Assembly (NCBI GenBank): GCA_013823625.1
Contig: PNMM01000002.1
Coordinates: forward strand, 434,001-498,000
DNA from: Microbacterium sp.
Lineage (GTDB): Bacteria > Actinomycetota > Actinomycetes > Actinomycetales > Microbacteriaceae
DNA length: 64,000 nucleotides
Direction: 5' to 3'
This document shows positions 21,801 to 30,000 of this stretch, piece by piece. Both the position numbers and the translations under genes were made by a program. Below the pieces are notes generated by a model. It was not told the DNA's origin. It searched no databases and saw only the letters and a program-made list of their open reading frames with translations. The stretch's first letter is position 1, and the number at the start of each line of letters is the position of its first letter.

Positions 21801-24800
21801 GTTAATGGGCGTCGCGAACGAGTGTGAGCCGACCGCCGTGAAGTTGTAGGCGTTCCAGAAGGTCGGGCTGATGTCTACGAACCGCATGTCGGTCGACCGC
21901 ACGGTTCCTGACGGTTGACCCGTCAGCGTGATCGTCGCGACGCGCGAGTTGCCCTCGATCTGCGTCGCGGGAGTCGCCGGCGTCGCCGTGGTGTCGGCGA
22001 CGATTCCCTTGGTGGCGGTGACGCCATAGGTGAAGTCGACGACCGTGACGGATGCCGACGCTTGGGCCGTGACCGTGTTGACTGTTGCCCCGCCCGACGG
22101 AATCGTGACGCCGCCCGGGTCGACGACTCGCGCCTCCGCGGTGTTGTCGATGATGCCGCTCGTCGCGGAGTTGACGATCGTTCCCGGCGCACTGCGCAGC
22201 TCAGCACGCAACTGCGTGTCGAGCACGATACGCGTCTCCGCCTGCACGGCGATTCGACCGGTGTGAATGACCTCAATCCCGACGATGTCGGCGAGCTGTG
22301 CCGACGTTCGGGCGAGGGCAGCAGAGATCGTGTACGACGTCGTCGTGCCGCCCGAGGTGGTAAGCAACACTTGGCTCGACGTCGCGCCCGACGGAGTGCT
22401 GATCGACACGATGTCAAAGAGGTTCACGGCGTCGAACGGATCGGTGCCCGCGACCGGATCAACAACAGACAGTTCGTCGACTCGAGTCACTGACTCGTTC
22501 GTCGCCGCAATCGTCATGCGCGCGCGCGGATACAGCGCTTGGGGTGTTCCGACCGGCGGCGTGCCGAGCGGCCCGTCGACCCAGGTTTTCGTGATCTCGA
22601 CCGTGATCGGGGTGTCGAGAATCAAGATGTCGTCGGCCGCCGTGCGCGACAAGAGCACAGCATCCGTCGCATCGCGTCCGTCGACGCGCGTGGTGTTGCG
22701 CACTTGGCCAAGCTCGCCCGGGAGGTTGTACTCGGCGAGCCGGGTAGCACCGAGCACCGCGACCGAGGGGTCAGAACGGCGAACGTCACGAACCTCGAAC
22801 ACAAGATGGATGTCACGGCTCAGGCTCATCGACGACGCAACCCCCGTGCCCACGGGCGGGGCAAGCGGGTTGGTGCCGATGCGCGCTCCGCGCGTGGGGC
22901 TCTCTTCGAGCACGAGGCGCACGCCGGTGGCTGCCGCCCTCTCGCTCGGGCTGAGCGTGTACCCGGGGAAGGTTCCGTCACAGGCGCTGGCAGCACAAGG
23001 GTTACCGCTCGCGGCCGTCCATCCCGAGCCAGGCAGATAGAGCTCAACCGCAACAACACGGTCGTACGTCAGCAGAGGGTCCATCGCGGAAGTGATGGCG
23101 GGAATGCGCACGAGGTCGAAGGCCTCGAACACTGTGTCGGCGACCGGGGTCGTCGCGGGGTCGCTCGCCGAGTCAGAAATCACGACCGAGTCGAAGGTGG
23201 TTCCGGCGGTGCCCCACGAGATCACTGCCGTGGCCTGGTCAGCCGAGCGGGCACTGACCGCTTCAGTTCCCGTGCTGGCGACGGGCAACCACGCTTTGCC
23301 GATCGCAACAACGTTGCCCGTTCCGTCGCCACCAAGAGACGCGGTCGGCAAAAGCGTGACGGCGGCGGTCGTGTCGTCGGTGACAACACTCGGGTCGGTC
23401 GTGGGGTTCTCCACGCGGCTCTGCGCAGCGTTGTCGACCTCAATGGTCGTCAGGCGGGTCGACGAAGCAGCCTCACCCGTGCCATCGCGCAACTGATCGC
23501 GCAGCTCGAATCGAAGGTTGGGCTGGGCGCTGAAGCCCGGGTTGAGCAGTGTGCCCAGGGAGTCGTAGTTGGCGTGACGGTAGGTGAACCGAATTCCCTC
23601 GATGACGTCGCGCAATCCGGGGTCAATCGTTCGGGTCACGAATGACGGACCAGCAACGTCGGTGGTACCCGGCAAGGCGATCCACGAGGTGCCGTCGAAG
23701 TACTCGACGCTCAGAAGTGTGTTGCCCGGCACAGCGGTCGCGACGATTGCCGTGAGGTTGAACCAGTTGAAGAAGTCGTCGGTCGCCGCGTCGAGGGGGT
23801 CGGTGATGACGAGCGAGGTTGAGCCAACGGTCGACGCCGTGGGGTCAACCGCGGCAGCGGGAAGCGGCGTGATGCGAGCCGGTAGAGAAACCAGGGTGGT
23901 CGCGCCCGCGATCGAGTACAGCTCGTCGGGCAGGGCCGTCTTGTTGACCTCGGTGTTGACGCGAGCCGTGCGGCGCGTGAGGTCGTCGGTGGCAACGGCA
24001 AAGGCCGTCTCGTCAACGAGCGTGACAACGTCAACCCGAACCGCGTTGATGGTCGTGAGGTCACTGACGACAACATCACTCACCGCCAAGAACGGCAGCA
24101 CGGTGTACTGACCGGGTGCCATGCCCTGCGGCAGCGTGCTGAGGAAGCGCACGCGAATGTCGGTGACGGCGGCCGGGTCTACCGGGTCGGGCAGAGTGTT
24201 GGCGGTGGTCGTCGTGAGGGGGGCGCTGTAGTCGAGATCCCCGTCGTACTTGTAGCTCACTTCGACACTCGTGGCGCCGATCGGCCACTCAATGTCGGCG
24301 TCAACCCAGCTGTCGAAGCTCAAGCCCTGGTCGGCGAGCGACGTCGTGCCGGGCGACGGCTCGGTGATCGTCATCTCTTTGAGGCCGAAGTCGCCCCCGT
24401 TCGAGCCGCCCAGGGTCACGAGAACCTGCTCGCCGCCGATCACATAGGTCGTGCCGAACTGCTTGGTCGCCACCGGGCCGATGCTCGGCGGGCCGATGAC
24501 GATGGAGTCGGTGGCCTGCACGGGCGGCGTCGAGTCTGCGCCGTAGGTCACCCACGATGACGCGGTATTGACCACCGTCGTCGGTTCGGTCACGAGGGCG
24601 GCCGTGGCCGAGAGGGCAGCATCCACCGTAATCGCGGCGACGCCGCCAATCGCAATGCGGCCACCCGTCGAGCTCGTGAACGTGAATCGCAAGCCTTGAA
24701 TGTCGGCCGTCGGTACCCCGCTCGGAAGGGCAGCGGTTGCCGAGGCGGTGCCATTCGTCCACGCCGTGCCGTTGTACCAGTCGACGCGGATGCGGTCAGC

Positions 24801-25604
24801 GCCCGAGGGGAACGTCAGGCCGCTCAGTCCGGTGACCTGAAGAGTGTCGAGAACGTTCGACGACAGGTTTGCGGGCTCTTGAATCACAAGCGAGTCGACG
24901 GAGCCGTTGCTCGAGTTCGTGGCACCCAAGGTCATCGCGACGGGAGTGCCCTGAATGGCGGTCGCCGACTCAGGCGTGATGCTCTTCGTGACCTGCGAGG
25001 CGAGAGTGCGGTCGACCGCGAGGCGAACTTCGGCGCTCGACTCAACAGTCGAGGGTCGCGGCGGGTCGAGGTTGAGGTCTTCGCGGTTCGTGACCGTCAC
25101 GCTCGCCGTGTTGGGCAGAATGGCGCCGTCGAAGTCGGCCGACAGGTCTGCCGGAACCGTGGCGGTCGCATTGATCTGGATGCCCGTGCCGGCCTGCAGG
25201 CCCACGAGCCCACCGCCCAAATCATCGACGATGCGCACCGTGAACGCGTTGCCCGTGATCTGAGTCTGGATCGGAGGGATCGACTGGGCGGTCGTGACCG
25301 ACTGCAACACAAGGGGTGCGGGAACGACGTCGTTCAGCGTGAGGTCGAGACAGTCGGTCTCGAGCGATGAACAGTTGATTGTGAACTGATAGGTGACGGT
25401 GCCAGCGGGCTCAACAGCCGCAAGAGCTGCGGGCGGAATGGCGGTTTTGCTGAACTGAACGAGCACCGGCTCGTCGGGGTCGCCCGGCTCAGCGGCAGCC
25501 GACTGGAAGGCAATGAAGGGGGCGAAGAGCGTGACAATCGCCACGACAGCAACGCTCGGCAACAGGCGACCGCGACGACGACGGCGTGACGTGAAGACGG
25601 CCAT
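15852..25604 (-). CDS. Giant sortase-anchored surface protein with DUF11-like and DUF5979-like repeats
   Basis: A cell-surface protein of about 3250 residues. An Arg-rich signal peptide (MAVFTSRRRRRGRLLPSVAV, then a hydrophobic core to about residue 38) leads to about seven beta-sandwich-like modules of 200-250 residues (about 50-1550), of DUF11/adhesin style and often opening with a Val-x-Lys strand and containing ITEP/VDP motifs. A Cys-containing linker region (about 1560-1900) follows, then eleven repeats of about 117 residues (about 1900-3190) of DUF5979 type. The C-terminus has LALTG (3216-3220), a membrane helix and RRRVTA: a sorting signal of the LAXTG kind used by class E sortases. 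ATG at 25604 is preferred; TTG at 25667 is possible. Likely an adhesin or S-layer-associated stalk; ligand unknown. No sortase gene is in the window. Confidence 0.88.
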   Translation of the reverse strand: MAVFTSRRRRRGRLLPSVAVVAIVTLFAPFIAFQSAAAEPGDPDEPVLVQFSKTAIPPAALAAVEPAGTVTYQFTINCSSLETDCLDLTLNDVVPAPLVLQSVTTAQSIPPIQTQITGNAFTVRIVDDLGGGLVGLQAGTGIQINATATVPADLSADFDGAILPNTASVTVTNREDLNLDPPRPSTVESSAEVRLAVDRTLASQVTKSITPESATAIQGTPVAMTLGATNSSNGSVDSLVIQEPANLSSNVLDTLQVTGLSGLTFPSGADRIRVDWYNGTAWTNGTASATAALPSGVPTADIQGLRFTFTSSTGGRIAIGGVAAITVDAALSATAALVTEPTTVVNTASSWVTYGADSTPPVQATDSIVIGPPSIGPVATKQFGTTYVIGGEQVLVTLGGSNGGDFGLKEMTITEPSPGTTSLADQGLSFDSWVDADIEWPIGATSVEVSYKYDGDLDYSAPLTTTTANTLPDPVDPAAVTDIRVRFLSTLPQGMAPGQYTVLPFLAVSDVVVSDLTTINAVRVDVVTLVDETAFAVATDDLTRRTARVNTEVNKTALPDELYSIAGATTLVSLPARITPLPAAAVDPTASTVGSTSLVITDPLDAATDDFFNWFNLTAIVATAVPGNTLLSVEYFDGTSWIALPGTTDVAGPSFVTRTIDPGLRDVIEGIRFTYRHANYDSLGTLLNPGFSAQPNLRFELRDQLRDGTGEAASSTRLTTIEVDNAAQSRVENPTTDPSVVTDDTTAAVTLLPTASLGGDGTGNVVAIGKAWLPVASTGTEAVSARSADQATAVISWGTAGTTFDSVVISDSASDPATTPVADTVFEAFDLVRIPAITSAMDPLLTYDRVVAVELYLPGSGWTAASGNPCAASACDGTFPGYTLSPSERAAATGVRLVLEESPTRGARIGTNPLAPPVGTGVASSMSLSRDIHLVFEVRDVRRSDPSVAVLGATRLAEYNLPGELGQVRNTTRVDGRDATDAVLLSRTAADDILILDTPITVEITKTWVDGPLGTPPVGTPQALYPRARMTIAATNESVTRVDELSVVDPVAGTDPFDAVNLFDIVSISTPSGATSSQVLLTTSGGTTTSYTISAALARTSAQLADIVGIEVIHTGRIAVQAETRIVLDTQLRAELRSAPGTIVNSATSGIIDNTAEARVVDPGGVTIPSGGATVNTVTAQASASVTVVDFTYGVTATKGIVADTTATPATPATQIEGNSRVATITLTGQPSGTVRSTDMRFVDISPTFWNAYNFTAVGSHSFATPINRVKLDVLIGVDYVIDGLTGDISVECGGSANLDACWVNGTFSSSLALPTLPPGATTADIRGIRAEYTRADGATWERPFNPNQTLRFTATRRDVLVAPVGDPVPSTLYVFTQPAPGEATVGVFTNDLTVTSWADNGVDAPLWQATDDDTKQILFQHRPAKVQIVKTPFGPLTLGAPIPYEIEVTNRGTGLDKQLTGLEIVDLIPVDVPEGPQLVLPLDPETDLPLDPNDAITIEVVDEANNPVTAPSFTAVLGAANVTGQELTITIDPSFVLEHDWTMTISAPMLFRQFFEAGSDTDNFVLNTATVTSDQPFDECTPATDGNLQPTIFEVPSCSATTRVWALPSAPMSIIKGVRGVEAGPLDTDGTPLIDPLTGEPYNDLGVIKTVQTNPASCEAPTLAVAGEEYYRYPCVPITRPGGTEEWVGYFFNAGNVRVHQISSIDVLPRENDRGVIINDARSSRWAPILLERPRLIGYPEAALTVYYTSRLDMATPACNGADIQNDLGMTPTSDPPMVEAYWPCVGSAAAGGLVDRANPATGWQVMPAIPSTALLESVVAMKFVIDFEEGGIVPVGLAPGESVTIAYETRTALEPVLRETTPNLARDSIAYNSIAGAARGFDGVNDLPYRFVTEPRKVGIALATGAVDLSKVITGAGTAFAPSTVQVDLSCTVDIDGAGTLHDPEPIELLTSTGANRNPFTLTTNGASTRILGIPLYAVCDVSEVGTTGATSTTITPGQVVSRALPSSPSTVLNPVPAFDSRPPIEASTVSNTYELAGLTITKTVDMNGAVNAAGQAVMQTGFNFSIACTYNNGSGPTALTVTPATFTLNDGQSRTYTGLPAGAVCTVTETQTRGASVISKVITTGGVPAASTPGAASIVTLAPNNGLGQATNAVDYTNEFFVGRLTVNKSITGAGATSPYDFGDGVFTVRVSCTRAASSISPAIQPAGAPATAVWFGDLTFSKATQLTQTIENIPVGSSCTISEPGSAGATNVTIQTPNPVTTTGNAAGTSTVTRTVTNRFDLASLTVGKTVLTDAEDASGNPVYPVDPFEFSVACTFQGDTVIADTFSASPMTFSLRHAQTRTLTGLPAGAECTVTETNDQDADSTSIVRTVNATSTSVSGTTTTIASLAANGGTVLAPVTTNSTQFTNRYGVTSFTISKDVIGGGATQFAPATFTANVVCTAPIVGESYNGDVTVPANGFVTIDNLADGSTCKVFERDVPGTGADAHRIVDDAGTVISGEDILITAAQPGRVTLENYYLTGELEVSKTVLGAGASYGDGPFEVTLACERDGTNVTIAGGATRELLPGGTVNYTLLPSGAECTLTESDRAGATSSRILDASGNELTDSVTTGHTFTVTVNNTVLTDNQPQPALEVENTFELATLDVTKTVSSAARDTDGTPIGFGPFPVAIDCTFEGDAVYGTSYSAATPMRRDLEDGETWSLTGLPDGASCTITETNTMDAAATRVVTIVDAGAVITTPGDSATVTLGTTTTAEIENDYTVGSIQLLKVVDGEGVDPWASAPFTIDVTCELDDATGTRTVFDDTFTFVLGDDPVTIENLATGAVCTITETATGGASSTTVTVDGTSVDGVTADATIADALVEVEVTNTFDLGEVQVEKVRDGDGAATWGDGPFEVELTCVRTIDGVDEQIDIPGGATRTLSSASVYRATYSDLPLDAACSLVETTTAGATSSSIDVDVVTVAADPVGFVVTNTFDVGSVEIEKTFEGDGTGLFVEGTFEASLACTLVIDGVVTDLAIPGGAGRELTSLNSYRNNWQNIPAGADCTVTETRTGGAASVALTDGEFIMGAGEVHRVSLENTFLLATFSITKSLAGPFAFEASDLEFMIETSCTWDRDGELVPLLPGGWPVTPPDPSAPPVVNPETSVTSKISNGVTVTFEDLPASAECSVTEVDSGGATAQLLWVGGVLQLGDLSLEGGLNDTNLSNVFMTTLALTGVEIMLWLWVIGALLFSGMVLVTISRRRVTA
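16030..19905 (-). repeat. Eleven diverged DUF5979-like protein repeats within the giant gene
   Basis: Approximate span encoding tandem repeats of about 105-130 residues. Each starts with Asn-x-[Phe/Tyr] ending the previous unit, then a strand such as LTVNKSITG or VQVEKVRDG, a first Cys (VSCT, LACE, LTCV), a Gly/Pro loop and LPAGAECTVTE-like second Cys, then GA(S/T)S. The copies are well diverged at DNA level, so this is an old array, not a recent expansion. Confidence 0.8.
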
Positions 25605-25757
25605 AGTGCTGTGATTCCCCCCGGGTCGTCGCTTGGCGGGCAGCGATTCGGGTAGACGCTGGGCCAACTGACATGAAGAACGATCGCCGCAAAGCGAACT
25701 CCTGCCAGGTTACCCACGGGTCACGTGCTTTTCTGTACCCCGCGAGGGGGTCATGAC

Positions 25758-25774
25758 GTCCCCTTTCGGGGGAC
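25758..25774 (-). terminator. Hairpin after the NUDIX-like gene
   Basis: Perfect 6-bp stem GTCCCC/GGGGAC with a 5-nt loop, between the NUDIX-like gene and the giant gene on the same strand. No T-run follows, so it may be a weak terminator or a leader hairpin. The remaining sequence up to 25605 must hold the giant gene's promoter, but no convincing -35/-10 pair was found. Confidence 0.35.
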
Positions 25775-25792
25775 ACCCCTCTTCATGTTTTG

Positions 25793-26335
25793 CTAGGGCA
25801 ATACGCCCACCGAGGCGAGGCCCGCGCGCAAGAGTGCTCCGCGGCCCCCCTCGAGTTCGTCGGCGACGCGCTGCGATGCGGCTTCATCGGGCGTCATCCA
25901 CGTGAGTTCGAGGGCGTCTTGCCGGGGCTCACACGTTCCCGTGACGGGCACAACGTAGGCAAGAGCGACCGCATGCTGCCGATCATCGCTGAACCGCGTC
26001 GGGCTCGGGAACGGAAAGTACTCGGCGACCGTGAAGGGGTTCGGCGAAGCGGGCAATTGCGGAAACGCCATGGGCCCGAGGTCTTTCTCAAGGTGCCGGT
26101 ACAGCGCATCGCGCAACGTCTCGCCGTGCATGACCCGCCCGCTCACAAGCGTTCGGGTGATGCTGCCCGCCGGATTGACGCGCAACAGCACCCCGACTTC
26201 GGTCACGACACCCATGCCGTCGACGCGCACGGGAATGGCCTCGACGTAGACAAGCGGCAGTCGCTGGCGAATCTGCTCGAGCTCGTCGTCTGACAGCCAG
26301 CCCGGGTTCGGATCAGGAGTGCGCACGGTGGTCAT
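25793..26335 (-). CDS. NUDIX-like protein of the DUF4916 type
   Basis: A 180-residue protein that begins MTTVRTPDPNPGWLSDDELE and continues IRQRLPLVYVEAIPVRVDG, the pattern of actinobacterial DUF4916/NUDIX-family proteins. The position of the NUDIX box reads GRVMHGETLRDALYRHLEKD, where the usual REUXEE core is degenerate, so hydrolase activity is doubtful. The ATG at 26335 was chosen over a longer open frame because the family starts here and CACAAT plus GGAG lie just upstream. It is divergent from the esterase gene, 54 bp away. Confidence 0.75.
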   Translation of the reverse strand: MTTVRTPDPNPGWLSDDELEQIRQRLPLVYVEAIPVRVDGMGVVTEVGVLLRVNPAGSITRTLVSGRVMHGETLRDALYRHLEKDLGPMAFPQLPASPNPFTVAEYFPFPSPTRFSDDRQHAVALAYVVPVTGTCEPRQDALELTWMTPDEAASQRVADELEGGRGALLRAGLASVGVLP

Positions 26336-26389
26336 GCTCCATTGTGACTCGTGCGGCGCAGCTGCGGGGTCACCTGACACGATGGCCTT

Positions 26390-27025
26390 ATGAGCGGCAT
26401 GCAATTGATCGACCCCTCGGCCATCATCTGGTCAGCGCCCGAAGCCGAGCGTGCCGGGAGACCGTTGCTCGTGCTGCTGCACGGCTACGGCTCGCACGAA
26501 GGCGACCTCTTCGGGCTCTCGCCCCACTTGCCGCTGCAGCCCGTCATCGCCTCGGTGCGCGCGCCCCTGCGCGCGGGCCCGGGATACGCCTGGTACGGGC
26601 TCGAGGGGGCGACGCCCGAGAGCCGATCCGAGGGTGCCGACGCTGCGGCGCGCGGCCTGCTGCACTGGCTCGACGGGGTGCAGGCGTCGTCGGTCGGGCT
26701 GCTGGGGTTTTCGCAGGGTGGGGCGATGAGCATCCACCTGCTGCGTCATGCTCCCGAGCGGTTCGACTTTGCGGTGTCGCTCGCGGGCTTTGTGGTGCAG
26801 GGCGATGCGCCGGCGGATGCCCGGCTCGCGGCCCTCGCCCCGCCCGTGTTTTGGGGGCGCGGCACGCACGACGCGGTGATTCCGCCCGCGTTCGTCGATC
26901 ACACTCAGTCGTGGCTGCCGAAGCACAGCACTCTCACCGAGCGCATCTATGAGGGTCTGGGACACAGTGTGAGCGAAGCCGAGCTCGCCGACGTGCTCAC
27001 GTTCTTGCGCGCGCAATACTCCTGA
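26390..27025 (+). CDS. Alpha/beta-hydrolase carboxylesterase (phospholipase/carboxylesterase family)
   Basis: A 211-residue cytoplasmic alpha/beta hydrolase of the phospholipase/carboxylesterase family, which cleaves carboxyl esters. The oxyanion region is LLVLLHGYGSHEGDLFGL; the nucleophile elbow is GFSQGG; the acid is the Asp in GRGTHDAVIPP; and the His is in GLGHSVSEAE. All three catalytic residues are present and the length is normal. CACGAT lies 6 nt before the ATG, which fits a leaderless transcript. The next gene, lhr, starts 36 bp downstream with its own -10-like element. Confidence 0.87.
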   Translation: MSGMQLIDPSAIIWSAPEAERAGRPLLVLLHGYGSHEGDLFGLSPHLPLQPVIASVRAPLRAGPGYAWYGLEGATPESRSEGADAAARGLLHWLDGVQASSVGLLGFSQGGAMSIHLLRHAPERFDFAVSLAGFVVQGDAPADARLAALAPPVFWGRGTHDAVIPPAFVDHTQSWLPKHSTLTERIYEGLGHSVSEAELADVLTFLRAQYS

Positions 27026-27061
27026 GCACGCGCTGTCAGCGCGCACGACGACAATGGGGTC

Positions 27062-30000
27062 ATGACCACCCTCGAGCCCGCCGCCGTGCTGGGCCGATTC
27101 GCGCCCGCGACGCGCGAATGGTTCACGGGCGCGTTTCCGGCGCCCACCCCCGCGCAGTTGGGCGCGTGGGATGCGATCTCGACCGGTCGTCACGCGCTCG
27201 TGGTGGCGCCCACGGGATCGGGCAAGACGCTCGCCGCGTTTCTCTGGTCGATCGATCGCCTCGCCGCTGAACCCCCGCCCGACGACCCGCGACGACGCAC
27301 GCGCGTGCTCTACATCAGTCCGCTCAAGGCACTCGGCGTTGACGTCGAGCGCAACCTTCGCTCGCCCCTCATCGGCGTCACGCAGACGGCGCTGCGGCTC
27401 GGCGGCACCGCGCCGTCAATCACCGTGGGCGTGCGCAGCGGCGACACCCCGAGCGCCGATCGCCGCGCGCTGCAGAAGTCGCCGCCCGACATTCTCATCA
27501 CCACCCCCGAGAGCCTCTACCTCATGCTCACGGCAAGCGCGCGCGAGACGCTCGAAGGTGTCACGACCGTCATCATCGACGAGGTGCACGCCGTCGCGGG
27601 CACCAAGCGCGGCGCGCACCTCGCGCTCACTCTCGAGCGACTGGATGCCCGCCTCGCGACCCCTGCGCAACGCATCGGCCTCTCGGCCACCGTGCGCCCG
27701 CCGGAGGAAGTCGCTCGTTTTCTGGGCGGAGCCCAGCCCGTCACGGTCGTGCAACCGCCGGCCGCGAAGACCTTCGACCTCAGCGTCGTCGTGCCCGTCG
27801 ACGACATGACGCAACCGCCGACGATCGGGGGCGACTCGCCTGATGGCTCCGGCGCCCCGCAGACGCCCTCGATCTGGCCGCACGTCGAAGAAGACATTGT
27901 CGACCGCGTGTTGCAGCATCGCTCGACGATTGTGTTCGCGAACTCGCGGCGACTGGCCGAGCGGCTGACCGCCCGGCTCAATGAGATCTATGCCGACCGC
28001 ACGCAGTCAGACGAGCTGTTGGCCCGAGCCCACCACGGCTCGGTGAGCAAAGAGCAACGCGGCGAGATCGAAGAGGCGCTGAAGACCGGTCGTCTGCGCT
28101 GTGTCGTCGCGACGAGCAGCCTCGAGCTCGGCATCGACATGGGCGCCGTCGACCTTGTCATTCAGGTCGAGGCCCCGCCGAGCGTCGCGAGCGGCCTGCA
28201 GCGCGTCGGGCGCGCAGGCCACCAGGTGGGCGAGATCAGCCGTGGCGTGCTCGTGCCTAAACACCGGCTCGACGTTCTGCACGCGACCGTCACGAGCGAA
28301 CGCATGACCGCCGGGCTCATCGAAGAGTTGCGCGTGCTCACGAATCCACTCGACGTGCTTGCGCAACAGACGGTGGCGCACGTGGCCCTCGAGTCGTGCG
28401 ACATCGAGCAGTGGTTCGAGCAGGTGCGCCGCAGCGCACCGTTCGCGACCCTGCCGCGCTCGGCCTTCGACGCCGTGCTCGATTTGCTGAGTGGCCGGTA
28501 CCCGAGCGATCGCTTCAGCGAGTTGCGCCCGCGCGTTGTGTGGGATCGCGTCAATGGCACGCTCACGGGCCGCCCGGGAGCACAACGGCTGGCCGTGACG
28601 AGCGGCGGCACGATTCCCGACCGCGGGCTGTTCGGCGTCTTCATCGCGGGCGAGGGCAACGGCCGCCGCGTCGGCGAGCTCGATGAAGAGATGGTCTACG
28701 AGTCGCGCGTGGGCGACGTGTTTGCCCTCGGCACCACGAGTTGGCGCATCCAGGAGATCACGCACGACCAGGTCATCGTGACCCCCGCTTTTGGCCAGCC
28801 CGGCAAAGTGCCGTTCTGGAAGGGCGATGGCCTGGGCCGCCCCGCCGAGCTGGGCCGCGCTCTCGGGCGCACGACACGTGAGCTCGCAGCTGCGTCGACG
28901 GATGCCCGCCACGAGCGCCTCGCCGCCGCGGGCCTCGACGCGCGAGCCGAGGCGAACCTCGACGCGCTGTTGCGCGAACAGGCCGAGGCCACCGGGCAGC
29001 TGCCGAGCGAGCAGACGCTCGTCGTCGAGCGGTTCCGTGACGAGCTCGGCGACTGGCGCGTGGTGTTGCACTCCCCCTACGGCATGGCAGTGCACGCGCC
29101 GTGGGCACTCGCGGTGACGGCGCGCATCCGTGAGCGGCACGGCTACGACGGCGCAGCGATCGCCGCCGATGACGGCATCGTCGTGCGGCTACCCGACACC
29201 GAGGCGCAGCCCCCGGGCGCCGAGCTGTTTCTCTTCGAGGCCGATGAGCTCGAGGCGCTCGTCACGAGCGAGGTCGGGAGTTCGGCCGTCTTTGCCGCGC
29301 GCTTCCGCGAGTGCGCCGCGCGCGCCCTGCTGTTGCCGCGCCGCGACCCTGGCCGGCGCAGTCCACTCTGGCAGCAGCGGCAGCGCGCGAGCCAGTTGCT
29401 CGAGGTGGCGCGCGAGTTTCCTGACTTTCCGATCGTGCTCGAGACGGTGCGCGAGGTGCTGCAAGACGTCTACGACCTGCCGTCGCTCGTCGAGCTCACG
29501 GCGGGCATCGCTCAGCGCAGCATCCGAATCGTCGAGGTCGAAACGCCGAGCCCCTCGCCCTTCGCCCGCAGCCTGCTGTTCGGCTACGTCGCGGCCTTTC
29601 TCTATGAGGGCGACAGCCCCCTTGCCGAGAGGCGGGCTGCGGCACTCAGTATCGACCCGGCTTTGCTCGCCGAGCTGCTCGGCCGAGCCGAGCTACGCGA
29701 AGTGCTCGACCCCGCCGTCATCGCGCAACTCGAGGCCGAGCTGCAGCGCGTCGCGCCCGATCGCCGCGCGCGCGATGCGGAAGGCATCGTCGACCTGCTG
29801 CGCATCCTGGGTCCGCTCTCGGTCGACGAGGTCGAGGCCCGCACGCTCGACGAGGTTGACGTGTCGGGGGCGCTCGATGAGCTCGCGCGCGCGAACCGCG
29901 TCTTTCGCGCCACGATCGCGGGCGACGCGCGCTGGGTAGGCGTGGAAGACGCGGCCCGACTGCGCGATGCTCTCGGCACGCCGATTCCGCACGGCGTGCC

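Noticed and set aside
16030-25604. Possible recent DNA-level tandem duplication or CRISPR-like repeats in the giant gene
   Set aside because: The repeats are visible only at protein level and are well diverged; no constant DNA repeat and spacer pattern exists.
28007-29140. Open frames of 377 and, at 29693-31342, 549 codons antisense to lhr
   Set aside because: Lhr motifs are continuous on the plus strand; the antisense frames are Arg/Ala/His-rich shadows.
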